Shown: piece by piece, positions 16,819 through 27,015 of the stretch | Layout: each line of letters opens with the position of its first letter | Numbering within the stretch: position 1 is the stretch's first letter | Assembly: GCA_016713585.1 (NCBI GenBank) | Contig: JADJOV010000006.1 | Span: 1-64,000 of the forward strand | Source: Bdellovibrionales bacterium | GTDB lineage: Bacteria > Bdellovibrionota > Bdellovibrionia > Bdellovibrionales > Bdellovibrionaceae | Length of the DNA: 64,000 bases | Direction: 5' to 3' | The notes under the pieces: generated by a model | What the model was told of the DNA's origin: nothing | The model's input: the letters and a program-made list of their open reading frames with translations, nothing else | The model's database searches: none | Translations under genes and position numbers: made by a program

Positions 16819-19230
16819 ATGAGTTTTGATGATAAAGTCTTAGAAATCCCCCAAACGCTACCCATGTTACCAGTCCGCGACATCGTCGTTTTCCCCTACA
16901 TGATAATACCCTTATTTGTAGGTCGGGAGTCTTCGATTCGCTCGGTTGAAGACTCGCTAGCGAAATCTAGATTGATTTTCTTGTCTTCTCAGAGGGAAAT
17001 CACAGAAGAAAACCCCTCTCCTGAATCAATCTATACAACTGGTACAATTGCCATGATCATGAGAATGAGAAAGCTCTCGGATGGACGAGTCAAGATCCTA
17101 ATCCGCGGAGTTGCGAAGGGACGAATAAAAAATTTCGTCAAAACCTCGCCTAGTTTCGAGGTTGCCGTTGAGGAAATTACTGACCTGCCGGTGCAAACCC
17201 CGAGTCCTGAAGTCGAAGCTCTCACTCGCACCGCTAAGGAAAATATTGAGAAAATTATTGCCCTAGGAAGACCTCTTTCTCCTGATATTCTGTTGGTGCT
17301 CGATGATGTCTCTGACCCAGGACGCATTGCGGATTTGATTGCGTCCAATCTTGGAATCAAAGTTCAGGATGCACAACGAGTTCTAGAGACAACCGATCCC
17401 AAAGAGCGATTAAAAATTGTAAATGATTTATTGGCTGCAGAAGTTGATGTCTTGCAAATGCAGACAAAAATTCGCGGACAAACTAAAGATGATATGTCTA
17501 AGTCACAGAGGGAATACTTTCTTCGTGAACAGATGAAACAGATTAAGAATGAGCTTGGCGAGACGGACTCTAAGTCTGAGGAGATCGAAGAGCTTCGGGA
17601 GAAATTGTTAGCTTGTGGCATGGCTCCTCATGTTGAAGCGGAAGTTCTTAAACAGCTTCATCGATTGGAGAGAATGCATCCGGACGCCTCTGAGGCGACG
17701 ATGGTTCGAACCTATCTTGATTGGATGATTGACTTGCCTTGGAGTAAGATGTCTCAAGATTCTTTGGACTTAAAGGTTGCAAAGGAAATTTTGGATGATG
17801 ATCACTACGAACTGGTGAAGGCGAAGGATCGTGTTTTAGAATTCCTTGCTGTTCGCAAATTGAAAAGCACAATGAAGGGGCCAATCCTCTGTTTCGCCGG
17901 ACCTCCAGGGGTTGGAAAGACCTCCCTCGGTAAGTCAATTGCCCGAGCTATGGGTCGCGAATATTTTCGAATCGCTCTTGGAGGAGTCAAAGATGAAGCC
18001 GAAATTCGCGGCCATCGACGAACCCATGTCGGCGCAATGCCTGGAAAGGTTGTTCAAGCCTTAAGGCAAGTGAAAACAAAAAATCCAGTTTTTGTTCTCG
18101 ATGAAATTGACAAACTCGGAAGCGATTTTCGAGGGGATCCTTCCGCGGCTATGTTGGAAGTTTTGGATCCTGAGCAAAATTCAACTTTCAGAGACAATTA
18201 TTTGAATGTCGATTTTGATCTTAGTAACGTTCTGTTCATTGCAACTGCGAATGTTGTTGAAAATATCCCAGCGGCTCTTCGAGATCGAATGGAAGTGATC
18301 AATATTCCTGGTTACACTGAAAACGGCAAGCTGTTGATTACCAAAAAGCATTTGATTAAACGTCAAATGGAAAACAACGGAATCCTCGATTCTCATACTG
18401 CCTTCACTGATGAAGGAATTAAGTATATTATTAGCGGATATACTCGAGAAGCCGGACTTCGAAATTTGGAACGTGAAATCGGCTCTGTTTGTCGAAAAGT
18501 TGCAAAAATGGTTGTTATGGGTGAAGCCCAGTATGTTGAGATCAACCCGACGACTGTTCCTGAATTGCTAGGCCCACCGCGCTTTCTTCGCGACGAAAAA
18601 CTCAATGACTCTCAAGTTGGTGTTGTCCAGGGCTTAGCTTGGACTCAGGCGGGTGGTGAAGTCTTATGGGTTGAGGCCCTCAAAATGAAGGGAAAGGGTG
18701 GCTTGGCCCTGACTGGTCAACTTGGCGATGTGATGAAAGAGTCAGCTCAAGCGGCCATGTCTTACTCTAAGGCTCATATGGAAGAACTTGGTATTTCAGA
18801 AGACTTTTTTGAGAAAAATGATATCCATGTACACCTCCCCGCTGGTGCAATTCCGAAGGATGGTCCTTCCGCTGGTGTGGCATTGACAACTGCGCTGGTG
18901 AGTTTGATGACTGAAACTCCTGTCAGGCACGATATAGCTATGACTGGGGAAGTCACTCTCCAGGGGCGAGTGTTGCCTGTTGGTGGAATTCGCGAAAAAT
19001 GCTTAGCGGCACTTAATCAAGGAATTTCAACTGTTTTAATTCCATTAGCTAACGCGAAGGATCTTGCTGATATCCCTAAGATATTCAAAGACAGAATGAA
19101 CTTTATCTTAGTGGAGAATCTAGATGAAGTCTTTGCAGTGGTTTTCGATAGATCCGGCAAAACTTCAAAAAAGAAACCAATCGAGAAGATTGGCAAGAAG
19201 ACAAAACCCCAAGCTGCTGCGGCAGGGTAG
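16819..19230 (+). CDS. lon: ATP-dependent protease Lon
   Basis: An 803-residue Lon protease that degrades damaged and regulatory proteins in the cytoplasm. In order: the N-terminal substrate-binding domain (about 10-205), a coiled region, the AAA+ module with Walker A GPPGVGKT at about 361-368 and Walker B VFVLDEIDK, then the protease domain with catalytic Ser684 (KDGPSAGV) and Lys727 (GGIREKCL). The C-terminus is a Lys-rich tail ending AAAG. A strong site (GGAGGAG) precedes ATG 16819. Length is normal and the frame is intact, in contrast to many neighbours. Confidence 0.97.
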   Translation: MSFDDKVLEIPQTLPMLPVRDIVVFPYMIIPLFVGRESSIRSVEDSLAKSRLIFLSSQREITEENPSPESIYTTGTIAMIMRMRKLSDGRVKILIRGVAKGRIKNFVKTSPSFEVAVEEITDLPVQTPSPEVEALTRTAKENIEKIIALGRPLSPDILLVLDDVSDPGRIADLIASNLGIKVQDAQRVLETTDPKERLKIVNDLLAAEVDVLQMQTKIRGQTKDDMSKSQREYFLREQMKQIKNELGETDSKSEEIEELREKLLACGMAPHVEAEVLKQLHRLERMHPDASEATMVRTYLDWMIDLPWSKMSQDSLDLKVAKEILDDDHYELVKAKDRVLEFLAVRKLKSTMKGPILCFAGPPGVGKTSLGKSIARAMGREYFRIALGGVKDEAEIRGHRRTHVGAMPGKVVQALRQVKTKNPVFVLDEIDKLGSDFRGDPSAAMLEVLDPEQNSTFRDNYLNVDFDLSNVLFIATANVVENIPAALRDRMEVINIPGYTENGKLLITKKHLIKRQMENNGILDSHTAFTDEGIKYIISGYTREAGLRNLEREIGSVCRKVAKMVVMGEAQYVEINPTTVPELLGPPRFLRDEKLNDSQVGVVQGLAWTQAGGEVLWVEALKMKGKGGLALTGQLGDVMKESAQAAMSYSKAHMEELGISEDFFEKNDIHVHLPAGAIPKDGPSAGVALTTALVSLMTETPVRHDIAMTGEVTLQGRVLPVGGIREKCLAALNQGISTVLIPLANAKDLADIPKIFKDRMNFILVENLDEVFAVVFDRSGKTSKKKPIEKIGKKTKPQAAAAG

Positions 19231-19255
19231 AGTGTTTCTGATTAGATTATCTGAA

Positions 19256-19714
19256 TTAGCTTTGATTCTTAAGTCGTAAATTTTCAGTTTCGAGGACTCT
19301 GACCAACGTTTTAAGGTCAGAGACCTCTTCCTTAAAATGTAAGAGTTGCTCTTCTTTTTCCTGTAAAATCTGCGTATAGGCTTTCTTCAATTCTGTCAGT
19401 AGCTTGTTAGCCGCTGTTAAGATTGGCTCATCTTTTCCAACCTGTGAAATACGTTCAGAAATTTCTTGAGTCGTTGGCTTTCTCTCATCTGTAACCCGGC
19501 CGTTTGGATATTTAGCACCCATCAGAGACTCTTCGCTGCTTAGGGAGGGGCGATGTTCTCTTTGATGGGTGCCTACCGGCTCATCCATAATAAAATACTT
19601 GCCGTCATCAAACCGAAATTTAATATCTTCCGTCTTGATTTTGCGCCGTAGGGTACTCACGCTGATCTTATACTTCATTGAGTAGTCAGCTAGAGGTAAC
19701 CATTGGAACGACAT
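19256..19714 (-). CDS. HTH-like plus coiled-coil protein of unknown function
   Basis: A 152-residue protein. The N-terminal 40 residues (WLPLADYSMKYKISVSTLRR) resemble a helix-turn-helix of the excisionase/MerR type that reads a short site, followed by YFIMDEP. A Pro/Ser/Glu-rich linker leads to a C-terminal coiled coil of about 55 residues. This suggests a DNA-binding or scaffold protein that dimerises through its tail. It converges on lon and its upstream region carries striking repeats (19742-19815). Good ribosome site (AAGGAG) before the ATG. Exact role unknown. Confidence 0.55.
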   Translation of the reverse strand: MSFQWLPLADYSMKYKISVSTLRRKIKTEDIKFRFDDGKYFIMDEPVGTHQREHRPSLSSEESLMGAKYPNGRVTDERKPTTQEISERISQVGKDEPILTAANKLLTELKKAYTQILQEKEEQLLHFKEEVSDLKTLVRVLETENLRLKNQS

Positions 19715-19741
19715 TTTATCTCCTTTTCTTCCCGTACTCAG

Positions 19742-19762
19742 AACTTGGTCAACTTGGTCAAC
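19742..19762. repeat. Tandem AACTTGGTC repeat upstream of the HTH gene
   Basis: AACTTGGTC occurs twice in direct tandem (19742-19750, 19751-19759), followed by AAC. It lies 28 bases upstream of the 19256-19714 gene, in its promoter region, and may be a regulator-binding site. Confidence 0.4.
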
Positions 19763-19774
19763 TTTTTCAAAATT

Positions 19775-19815
19775 GCAGGCTAGTCAAGTTAGGTGGTGAA
19801 AACTGACTAGCCTGC
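19775..19815. promoter_or_regulatory. 12-bp perfect inverted repeat, possible operator
   Basis: GCAGGCTAGTCA (19775-19786) and TGACTAGCCTGC (19804-19815) are exact reverse complements with a 17-base spacer. GCAGGCTGATCA at about 19843 is a third, imperfect copy of the left arm. Lying in a divergent intergenic region between two promoters, this looks more like an operator than a terminator, as no T run follows on either strand. Confidence 0.5.
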
Positions 19816-19933
19816 TTAACCAACACTAACACGCAGGCTGATCATGTCAAATTTCTCGTGACTATTCAGCCTAAGGTCCTAGAAAATTGCGACTAAGGGC
19901 TGGATAGCCATAACAAAATGGTAGGACCAAAGT

Positions 19934-21130
19934 ATGAGTATTCACAAAAAAAAGAAAATAGGCCTAGTTCTTAGTGGAGGCGGGATCAAAGCCGCTGCTT
20001 TTCATATAGGTGTTTGCTTAGCCCTTAAGGAGAAAGGTTTTAAATTCGCAGGGGACAGCAGGAGCTGGCGCGTCATTCATTTCCAGAGGGCGACTCTTTG
20101 ACCATCCGCCTTTATGTTGGATCGAGCGCTGGGGCCTTTGTTTGCGCGGTGCTAGCTGCTGGCTATGATGTGGAGTCCTTGGTAAACGCCTTTCAAATAG
20201 GCTCAGGACAAAAGCCGAAGTTCGATCCACACGACCTTAAATCAATGAAACCTATTGGCTACAGACACATATTTGCCGTGAGCGGTCACAGCCTCTTAAA
20301 TATAATTCCGGAATCATTGCTCTCAAGAAGTCTGATTACTGGAGGTATTGAAGCTCTTCTTAAGAAGGGTTTCAAAATTAACGGCTTTTTTTCGACTCGG
20401 GGAATTGAACGTTACCTAAGAAAATATCTTTTTGTAGATAATGAATTCTCACGCTTAGGGGTCGAGTTATACATTGTAGCAACTCAGCTCAATCACACAC
20501 GAAAGGCAATTTTTGGGAATTTTGAGAGGTCCTGGAAAACCAAGTCGACGAAATTTATCAACTACGCAACCATCAGTGAAGCTGTCGCAGCATCAATTGC
20601 CCTTCCACCAGTTTTCTCACCCTACATTGTAAAAAATGAGCGGCAGAAACCTATCCATTATTACGATGGCGAAATTCGCGAAACCCTATCAAGTCACATT
20701 GCAGCAGATCATGGATGTGATCTGGTCATTTCATCCTAGTCAGTCCAGCCCTATCATTTTAACAAGGAAATTGGAAGTCTCCACCAGTTTGGAATTCCAG
20801 TCATATTGAATCAAGCCCTGTACCAAGTCATTCAACAAAGATCTCTAAGCATATCGAGTGGCAGCATAACCTCGACCAAATTTACACAGGAATTGAATCC
20901 TATTTTAAGAAACACTCACTTCCCGCTGAACACCGAGACAAAGTTCTAGGCATTATCAGAGATCGGGTTAAATACAACCCGGACGTAGACTACATTTACA
21001 TTCATCCACGCCCACAGAACTATCAAATGTTTTCGTGGATCACTTCAGCCTTAATCCAGAAATCCTAGAACAAATCGTTAGATTTGGGTTTAAATCAGCC
21101 GTCAACACGCTTCGCCATCATGGACTTTAA
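19934..21130 (+). pseudogene. Patatin-like phospholipase, interrupted
   Basis: The patatin fold is clear. The oxyanion-hole loop GLVLSGGGIKAAAFHIGV is at the N-terminus, and the nucleophile elbow YVGSSAGAF (GxSxG) follows. The catalytic Asp is probably in YYDGEIRE. Such enzymes are lipid acyl hydrolases. Breaks: a lost base in the G run near 20052, an in-frame TAG near 20738, and shifts near 20850 and 21030. Coding resemblance continues to the stop at 21130 (…KSAVNTLRHHGL), about 398 codons. Start ATG 19934 follows AGGA. The G-run shift is the same error type seen elsewhere; the in-frame stop is harder to explain that way. Confidence 0.65.
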
Positions 21131-21169
21131 GCTATCCTGATTTCATTGCCCAAATTCAGCTCGCCTTCC

Positions 21170-22627
21170 CTAGAAACTCTTTTCGATTGCGGAAAAAATT
21201 GGCCCAGAAACTAAACCGAGGAGTCCAATCAAGACAGCCGCAATGACGACTGTTACGGTCGTGGCCGGAAGAGGGTGAGCTGCAATTTCGCCCTCGCCTT
21301 CGCTCATATACATCAGAACGATTGGTCGCAAATAGTAGTATACGCTGATTACCGAATTAATGACTCCCCAAAGAGCCAACCAAACCAATCCTTCATTCAG
21401 GGCTGCACTAAAAACATAAAATTTTCCGAAAAATCCAAGAGTTGGGGGCAATCCAGCCAAAGACAATAAAAACATTGCTAAGCAAAAGCTCAGAAGCGGT
21501 CTTCGTTTCGATAGACCTGCCAGATCATCGACACTGACCACATGATCCTCTGATCGTTCCATCATAGAAACAATTGCGAAGGTTCCCAAGGTCATCAAAG
21601 AGTATGATAACAAGTAGAAAACAACTCCACTGGCCCCAAAGACCCCTTGATTGCTGACGCCCATTGCAATCACTCCAACCAGAATATAACCAGAGTGGCC
21701 AATACTTGAGTAGGCGAGCATTCGTTTGAAATTCTTCTGAATGATCGCCGCCACATTTCCAACAATCATCGTTATCACTGCCAACCACTGAAGCACATCG
21801 AGGAGATTTTCTGAACTAATCAAACTGTGGGTGGCAATCACTCTCATGAGAGCCGCAAAGGAAACTGTTTTAACAGCCGTCGCCATGAAGGCAGTATGTG
21901 GTGTCGGCGCACCCTGATAAACATCTGGCGTCCAAGCATGAAAGGGAGCAATTGAAACCTTGAAACAAAAACCAATGACCACAAACAAGATACCGACCAA
22001 AAACAACTGATTGGACTGAATTAACGACCCTGCCTGCTCTGCAATACCTAGTATATTTACACTTCCGGCTGTTCCATATAAAAAAGCCGTTCCGTATAAA
22101 AAAACCGCCGAGGCCAGGCCTCCTAATACGAAATATTTAAAGGCCGCCTCTTTTGAGAGCTTCTCTTCGTGGCTCATTGCAATCATCAAATAAAGCGATA
22201 ACGACATCATCTCAACGCCGATAAAAACCAATATCAAATCGACTGCGCTCACTAAAATTAACATTCCCAAGGCCGAGCTCATCGTTAAGAAAATTAACTC
22301 AGAAAATTGTCGCCCGTTAGTTGATGGGTTCTCATACATCATAATCATGGCGGCGCCTGCCGAGACCAAGGCGATGATTCCCATCCATTGTGAAAGCCCA
22401 TCAAAGAGGAGCGTGTTATTAAAGGCCCCATGGTCCGCTCCGCCAAAAACAATCAACAAAGCAATCGATGCGACAATTCCAATCAGTCCCCATCCCAGAG
22501 TAACAATTCCTGGTGGTTCCTGATTATTTCTTAGAACCTTGAGTGTAATTGGCACCAAACTCATCAAAAAGATTGCGATCATCGGTGAGGTCAGCAATAG
22601 GTCTGAAAAAACAAATTGAATAGCCAT
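21170..22627 (-). CDS. nuoN: NADH-quinone oxidoreductase subunit N
   Basis: A 485-residue, very hydrophobic antiporter-like subunit of respiratory complex I, with about 14 membrane segments. Signatures include FKVSIAPFHAWTPDVYQGAP and the loop KRMLAYSSIGHSGYILVG, with conserved Lys in the membrane for proton transfer. It is the last gene of the operon, with one base separating it from the nuoM stop. Intact. Confidence 0.95.
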   Translation of the reverse strand: MAIQFVFSDLLLTSPMIAIFLMSLVPITLKVLRNNQEPPGIVTLGWGLIGIVASIALLIVFGGADHGAFNNTLLFDGLSQWMGIIALVSAGAAMIMMYENPSTNGRQFSELIFLTMSSALGMLILVSAVDLILVFIGVEMMSLSLYLMIAMSHEEKLSKEAAFKYFVLGGLASAVFLYGTAFLYGTAGSVNILGIAEQAGSLIQSNQLFLVGILFVVIGFCFKVSIAPFHAWTPDVYQGAPTPHTAFMATAVKTVSFAALMRVIATHSLISSENLLDVLQWLAVITMIVGNVAAIIQKNFKRMLAYSSIGHSGYILVGVIAMGVSNQGVFGASGVVFYLLSYSLMTLGTFAIVSMMERSEDHVVSVDDLAGLSKRRPLLSFCLAMFLLSLAGLPPTLGFFGKFYVFSAALNEGLVWLALWGVINSVISVYYYLRPIVLMYMSEGEGEIAAHPLPATTVTVVIAAVLIGLLGLVSGPIFSAIEKSF

Positions 22628-22628
22628 C

Positions 22629-24208
22629 TTATTCTCCTTGACCTTGGGTCGGTGGGAGAACTGGCGGATTTGGAACGGGTGGTAGCGTCGGTGTTGTGCC
22701 CGCGATCGTCAGTTCATATTTCATCCGATTATTCACTAAATAATCGATACTCGTTTTCGACCAACTTAAAAAATGATTTGGGAAAAGACCCATCCAAAAA
22801 ACCATTATAACCATAGGAACAAGCACTGAAATCTCCCTAATATTCAAATCCTTGAGAGGATGGGCTTGGTCACTCACCAAGACGCCTCTTTCTCCAAAAA
22901 ATACTCTCTTAAACATCCAAAGCATATAAGTGGCACCAAGAACCACCCCTGTGATTGCAAAATACGAAAAACCACGATGATTTTGAAATGCTCCCAGCAA
23001 AACCAAAAACTCGCCAACAAAGCCATTTGTCATAGGAACTGCAATCGAAGAAAGCAAAATGATAAAAAAGAAAACCGTATAAATCGGAAGTGCCCCTGCT
23101 AAGCCCCCATACTTAGAGATTTCCCTGGAATGAGTCCGCTCATAAAGAAAACCAACCAAAATAAACAAGGCTCCTGTCGAAATACCATGGCTTAACATTT
23201 GAAAAAGGCCACCGGTAATTCCATACTGATTGAGCACAAAAATCCCAAGGATGATGTATCCCATGTGGGACACCGAGGAATAAGCAATTAACTTCTTAAT
23301 GTCCGGCTGAACCATTGCAACCAACGCCCCATAGATGATTCCAACCACACCCAGAAAAAGAAATAACCAAGCCCAATATTCTGTGGCTTCCGGAAAGAGC
23401 GGTATCACCCAACGCAGAAAACAATAGGTTCCCATTTTTAGCATAACACCTGCCAAAATGACTGATCCCGGGGTTGGGGCCTCGACGTGAGCGTCTGGCA
23501 ACCAGGTGTGTAGGGGAAAAATTGGAACTTTGATTGCAAAAGCCAAGGCAAAGGCAAAAAATAGGAGCGTCTGTAAACTGAAAAAGTTCCACCGACAAAA
23601 GGAATTTTAAGTTTATAGAAATCTAGAAGGGAAGCACTCATTGCTCCCAAATTTTCTTGAGTTAGAAGCATCATATAAATGATGGCAAGCAACATCAATA
23701 CAGATCCTGCCATTGTATATATGAAGAACTTAACAGTTGCATAAATTCTTCGGTTTCCTCCCCAAATACCAATGATAAAATACATCGGGATCAATGAGAG
23801 TTCCCAGAAGACGTAAAACAAAACTGCATCAAAGGCCAGAAAGGTTCCAATCATAGCTGTCTGAAGAACAAAAAGACAGGCGTGAAAGCCATTTTCCAGC
23901 TTTTCTATTGAGGTCCAGCTAGCTAGAATAATAATCGGAGTTATGAATGTTGTCAGTAAAACCAGCCACAAAGAAATTCCATCGATTCCAAGAAAATAGT
24001 TAATCCCGAATCTAGCAATCCACGACTGCTTCTCAACGAGTTGAAGCGCCGCTGTTGATGGATCAAAGTTCTTCAAGATGAGAAGACTTATGAAAAATTC
24101 AATCAACGAAAGTCCCAACGCCAAGAATCGCAAGGTAGCTTTCTGTGGCCAGAATGCGATTAGGAGCGCAAAAAGTAGTGGAAGAAAGACAACTGTTGTC
24201 AGAAGCAT
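22629..24208 (-). CDS. nuoM: NADH-quinone oxidoreductase subunit M, frameshifted in this assembly
   Basis: A proton-pumping antiporter-like subunit, about 526 residues once a break at the A run 23581-23585 (T5 in the coding strand) is repaired. The N-terminal frame carries YFLGIDGISLWLVLLTTF and FYVFWELSLIPMYFIIGIWG; the second resumes with FAIKVPIFPLHTWLPDAHVE and the IKKLIAYSSVSHMG loop. Restoring one T joins TFFSLQTLLFFAFALAFA without a gap. The C-terminus has an unusual Pro-rich tail (PTLPPVPNPPVLPPTQGQGE). It lies between nuoL and nuoN with minimal spacing. Confidence 0.92.
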
Positions 24209-24212
24209 TTGT

Positions 24213-26147
24213 TTACCTCAACAAAATAAATGAAAGGGCAGCCACAATTCCAAGTCCGATATACATGGCATACTGTTGTAAATTTCCGCTTTGGGTCGAA
24301 CGCACAAAGGATCCGGCCCCTTTAACAAGGTCGGCAACCCAGTATGTACAACGGTCAATAAAATTAACGTCAATGTAATACCAAATTCCTTTAGACGTTT
24401 CGATCAGCGGGTTTATCAAAAATCTAAAATAAAGTTCATCTACCAAAAATTTCTTGGACACAAGTCTGTAAATTGGTCCCAATGAGTGCGCCAGCTTTTC
24501 CGGCGTCTGTGGACTCTTAAGATAAAACTGCCTCGCCATCATCGCAGCTATCACTGCGATTGTTACGGACACCCCCATCAAGGTCCACTCAAGCGAAGCC
24601 TCCGCATGAGTCGCATTCGGAATCGCTTTGATCAACGGCTCTAGCCAATGCTCAAAAATATTGCCAGGCTCCCCTGGCAGAATGTGAGAAATAACCTTTG
24701 GAATTCCAATCCAACCACCGACCACTGACAACAAACCCAGAACTACTAACGGAATGGTCATAAGCGCTGGTGACTCATGAGGATGGATATTTTTTGGAAC
24801 CCTGCTTTTTCCCCAAAAGGTAAGGCACATTAAACGTGTCATATAAAACGCCGTCATCGCAGCGCCAATTGCTCCCACCGCCCAAAGTGACCAATGTCCA
24901 AGAGGAGAATGAAAGGACATCCACAGAATTTCATCCTTTGAGAAAAATCCAGCAAACGGAGGAATTCCAATAATTGCAAGCCAACCTAGCACAAAAGTTA
25001 TGTGGGTCACGGGAAGATATTTCGCCAATCCACCCATTTTTCGAATATCTTGCTCCTCATGCATCGCATGAATAACACTGCCAGAACCCAAGAACATGAG
25101 CGCCTTAAAAAAAGCATGGGTCATAAGATGAAACATAGCTGCGCTAAAAGCCCCAACTCCGGCCGCCAAAAACATGTAACCCAACTGAGAAACGGTTGAA
25201 TATGCTAATATTTTCTTTATGTCCCATTGGGTCATTCCAATGCTGGCCGCAAGAATTGCCGTCAATCCGCCGACCACGGCAATAACCATCATCGTATTTG
25301 GAGCCACCATAAAAATTGGATTGAGACGAACAATCATATAGATTCCTGCTGTTACCATTGTCGCTGCGTGAATCAAGGCAGAAACTGGAGTCGGCCCTGC
25401 CATCGCATCAGGCAACCACACATAAAGTGGGATTTGAGCAGATTTTCCAGTTGCCCCGATAAACAAAAACAAAGGTTCCCAGGGTCACCGCCCCAAGCCA
25501 AGAGGCCTCGACCGTTGTTGGGGCCAGCGAATTAAGCTCTTGAATATTCAGAGTTCCAAACGTGAAAAACAACACGAACATTCCAAGCAGAAAAGCGGCA
25601 TCACCAATTCTATTTGTGATAAAGGCCTTCATTCCCGCGGCTGCCTTTTCTTTGTCTGTAAACCAAAATCCAATGAGAAGATAGGAACAAAGTCCGACCC
25701 CCTCCCAGCCCACAAACAGAGTCACTAAACTGTCACCAAGGGCTAAGACTAACATGTTCAATATAAACCAATTAAGATATGAGACATACCTAGCAGCTCC
25801 TTGTCGTGGTGCATATAACCAATTGAAAACAAATGAATGAAAGAGCCGACCCCAGTGATTATCAAAATCATAATCGCGCTAATTTGATCGACTACAAATC
25901 CGACATTGACCCGAAACTTATCAACAGAAATCCACTGAAAAAAGTCAGCAGTTATTCGACGACTTTCAACAGGCATTCCCACCAGATCAATGGCCAAAAT
26001 CACCGATAAAATAAATGAGATCGCCACCGCGATAGTCGCTATAGTCCCAGAAAGATTTGCTGAATGATGCTTGTATCTAACTCCATTGATCACAAAACCC
26101 AACAAAGGGCTTAGAAGTAAAAACGCAATTAAAAACGAATGATTCAC
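24213..26147 (-). CDS. nuoL: NADH-quinone oxidoreductase subunit L, frameshifted in this assembly
   Basis: The distal proton-pumping subunit of complex I, about 645 residues across two breaks. First frame: VGFVVDQISAIMILIITGVG and YMHHDKEL. Second: LALGDSLVTLFVGWEGVGLC and ITNRIGDAAFLLG. Third: FIGATGKSAQIPLYVWLPDA plus the C-terminal lateral helix region. The breaks lie near 25780 (one base lost before GCTAGG on the coding strand) and near 25460 (a T-rich run). All expected motifs are in order and nothing large is missing. Upstream is nuoK at 9 bases. Confidence 0.92.
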
Positions 26148-26155
26148 GCTTATTC

Positions 26156-26482
26156 CTATCCTTTAAGATGCTCGAAAAATCGGATATTAACTTCTTTAAA
26201 TCTTTTATAAATCGAAACCATTAGAGCCAAACCAACCGCGGCTTCCGCAGCAGCTATCGTCATTACAAAGAACACAATTATTTGCCCGTCGATACGATGA
26301 GTATATCGACTAAAAGCCACAAAAGTGAGATTGACGGCATTTAACATCAACTCAATAGACATAAGAATCACAATTGCATTTCTCCGAAGCAAAACTCCCA
26401 TCAACCCAAGAACAAAGAGAATGGCGGATAAGCCTAAGTAATGATTGATTCCTATATTTACAAATACGTCAGTGTTTAGCAT
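26156..26482 (-). CDS. nuoK: NADH-quinone oxidoreductase subunit K
   Basis: A 108-residue subunit with three membrane helices and the conserved membrane glutamates in MSIELMLNAVNL and in AEAAVGLAL. ATG at 26482 (MLNTDVFV) is chosen over the longer frame because it gives the usual family length; the start overlaps nuoJ by 14 bases. Confidence 0.93.
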   Translation of the reverse strand: MLNTDVFVNIGINHYLGLSAILFVLGLMGVLLRRNAIVILMSIELMLNAVNLTFVAFSRYTHRIDGQIIVFFVMTIAAAEAAVGLALMVSIYKRFKEVNIRFFEHLKG

Positions 26483-27002
26483 GAGTTCCCCCTTTGCTTC
26501 GCGCAAGCGCTACGGTGCCGACCGCAATAACCAAAAGCAAAACACCCAGCGCCTCAAAGCCGAAAATATGCCGAGCAAAAAGGACTGTTCCCAACTCTTT
26601 TGAGTTATCAATGTTTATGTCAGCTGGAGATGGTATCTTATCAACAAAAGACAGGTTTGATCTCTTTGTAATGATTCCAAAAATCAACCCAAGAAAAAGG
26701 CCTGCTGAGATGACCTTAAGTGCCCCGGTAATTTGCCCTCGACTGAATGCCATAAGCTCTTGCTTTAGGTCAAAAAGCATCAAAACCATTACAAAAAGAA
26801 CCATGACTGCGCCCGCATAGACGATGAGCTGAACTCCCGCGATGAAATAGGCACCCAAGGTTACAAAAAGAGCTGAGACACCCACCATTGTCATTACCAA
26901 CGATAGGGCTGAGTAGATTGGGTTTGTGAAAAGAACAACCGCGAGACCACTTCCCACTGTGACAAAAGCCAAAAACCAAAATAAAAGTGCGTCAGAAATC
27001 AC
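26469..27002 (-). CDS. nuoJ: NADH-quinone oxidoreductase subunit J
   Basis: A 177-residue membrane subunit with five predicted helices. It has VVLFTNPIYSALSLVMTMVG near the N-terminus and IVYAGAVMVLFVMVLMLFD, hallmarks of NuoJ. GTG start preceded by AAGGAA. It directly follows nuoH with 13 bases; in the canonical order nuoI would lie here, and it is absent. Confidence 0.93.
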   Translation of the reverse strand: MISDALLFWFLAFVTVGSGLAVVLFTNPIYSALSLVMTMVGVSALFVTLGAYFIAGVQLIVYAGAVMVLFVMVLMLFDLKQELMAFSRGQITGALKVISAGLFLGLIFGIITKRSNLSFVDKIPSPADINIDNSKELGTVLFARHIFGFEALGVLLLVIAVGTVALARSKGGTHAKH

Positions 27003-27015
27003 ATTATTCCTTTCT

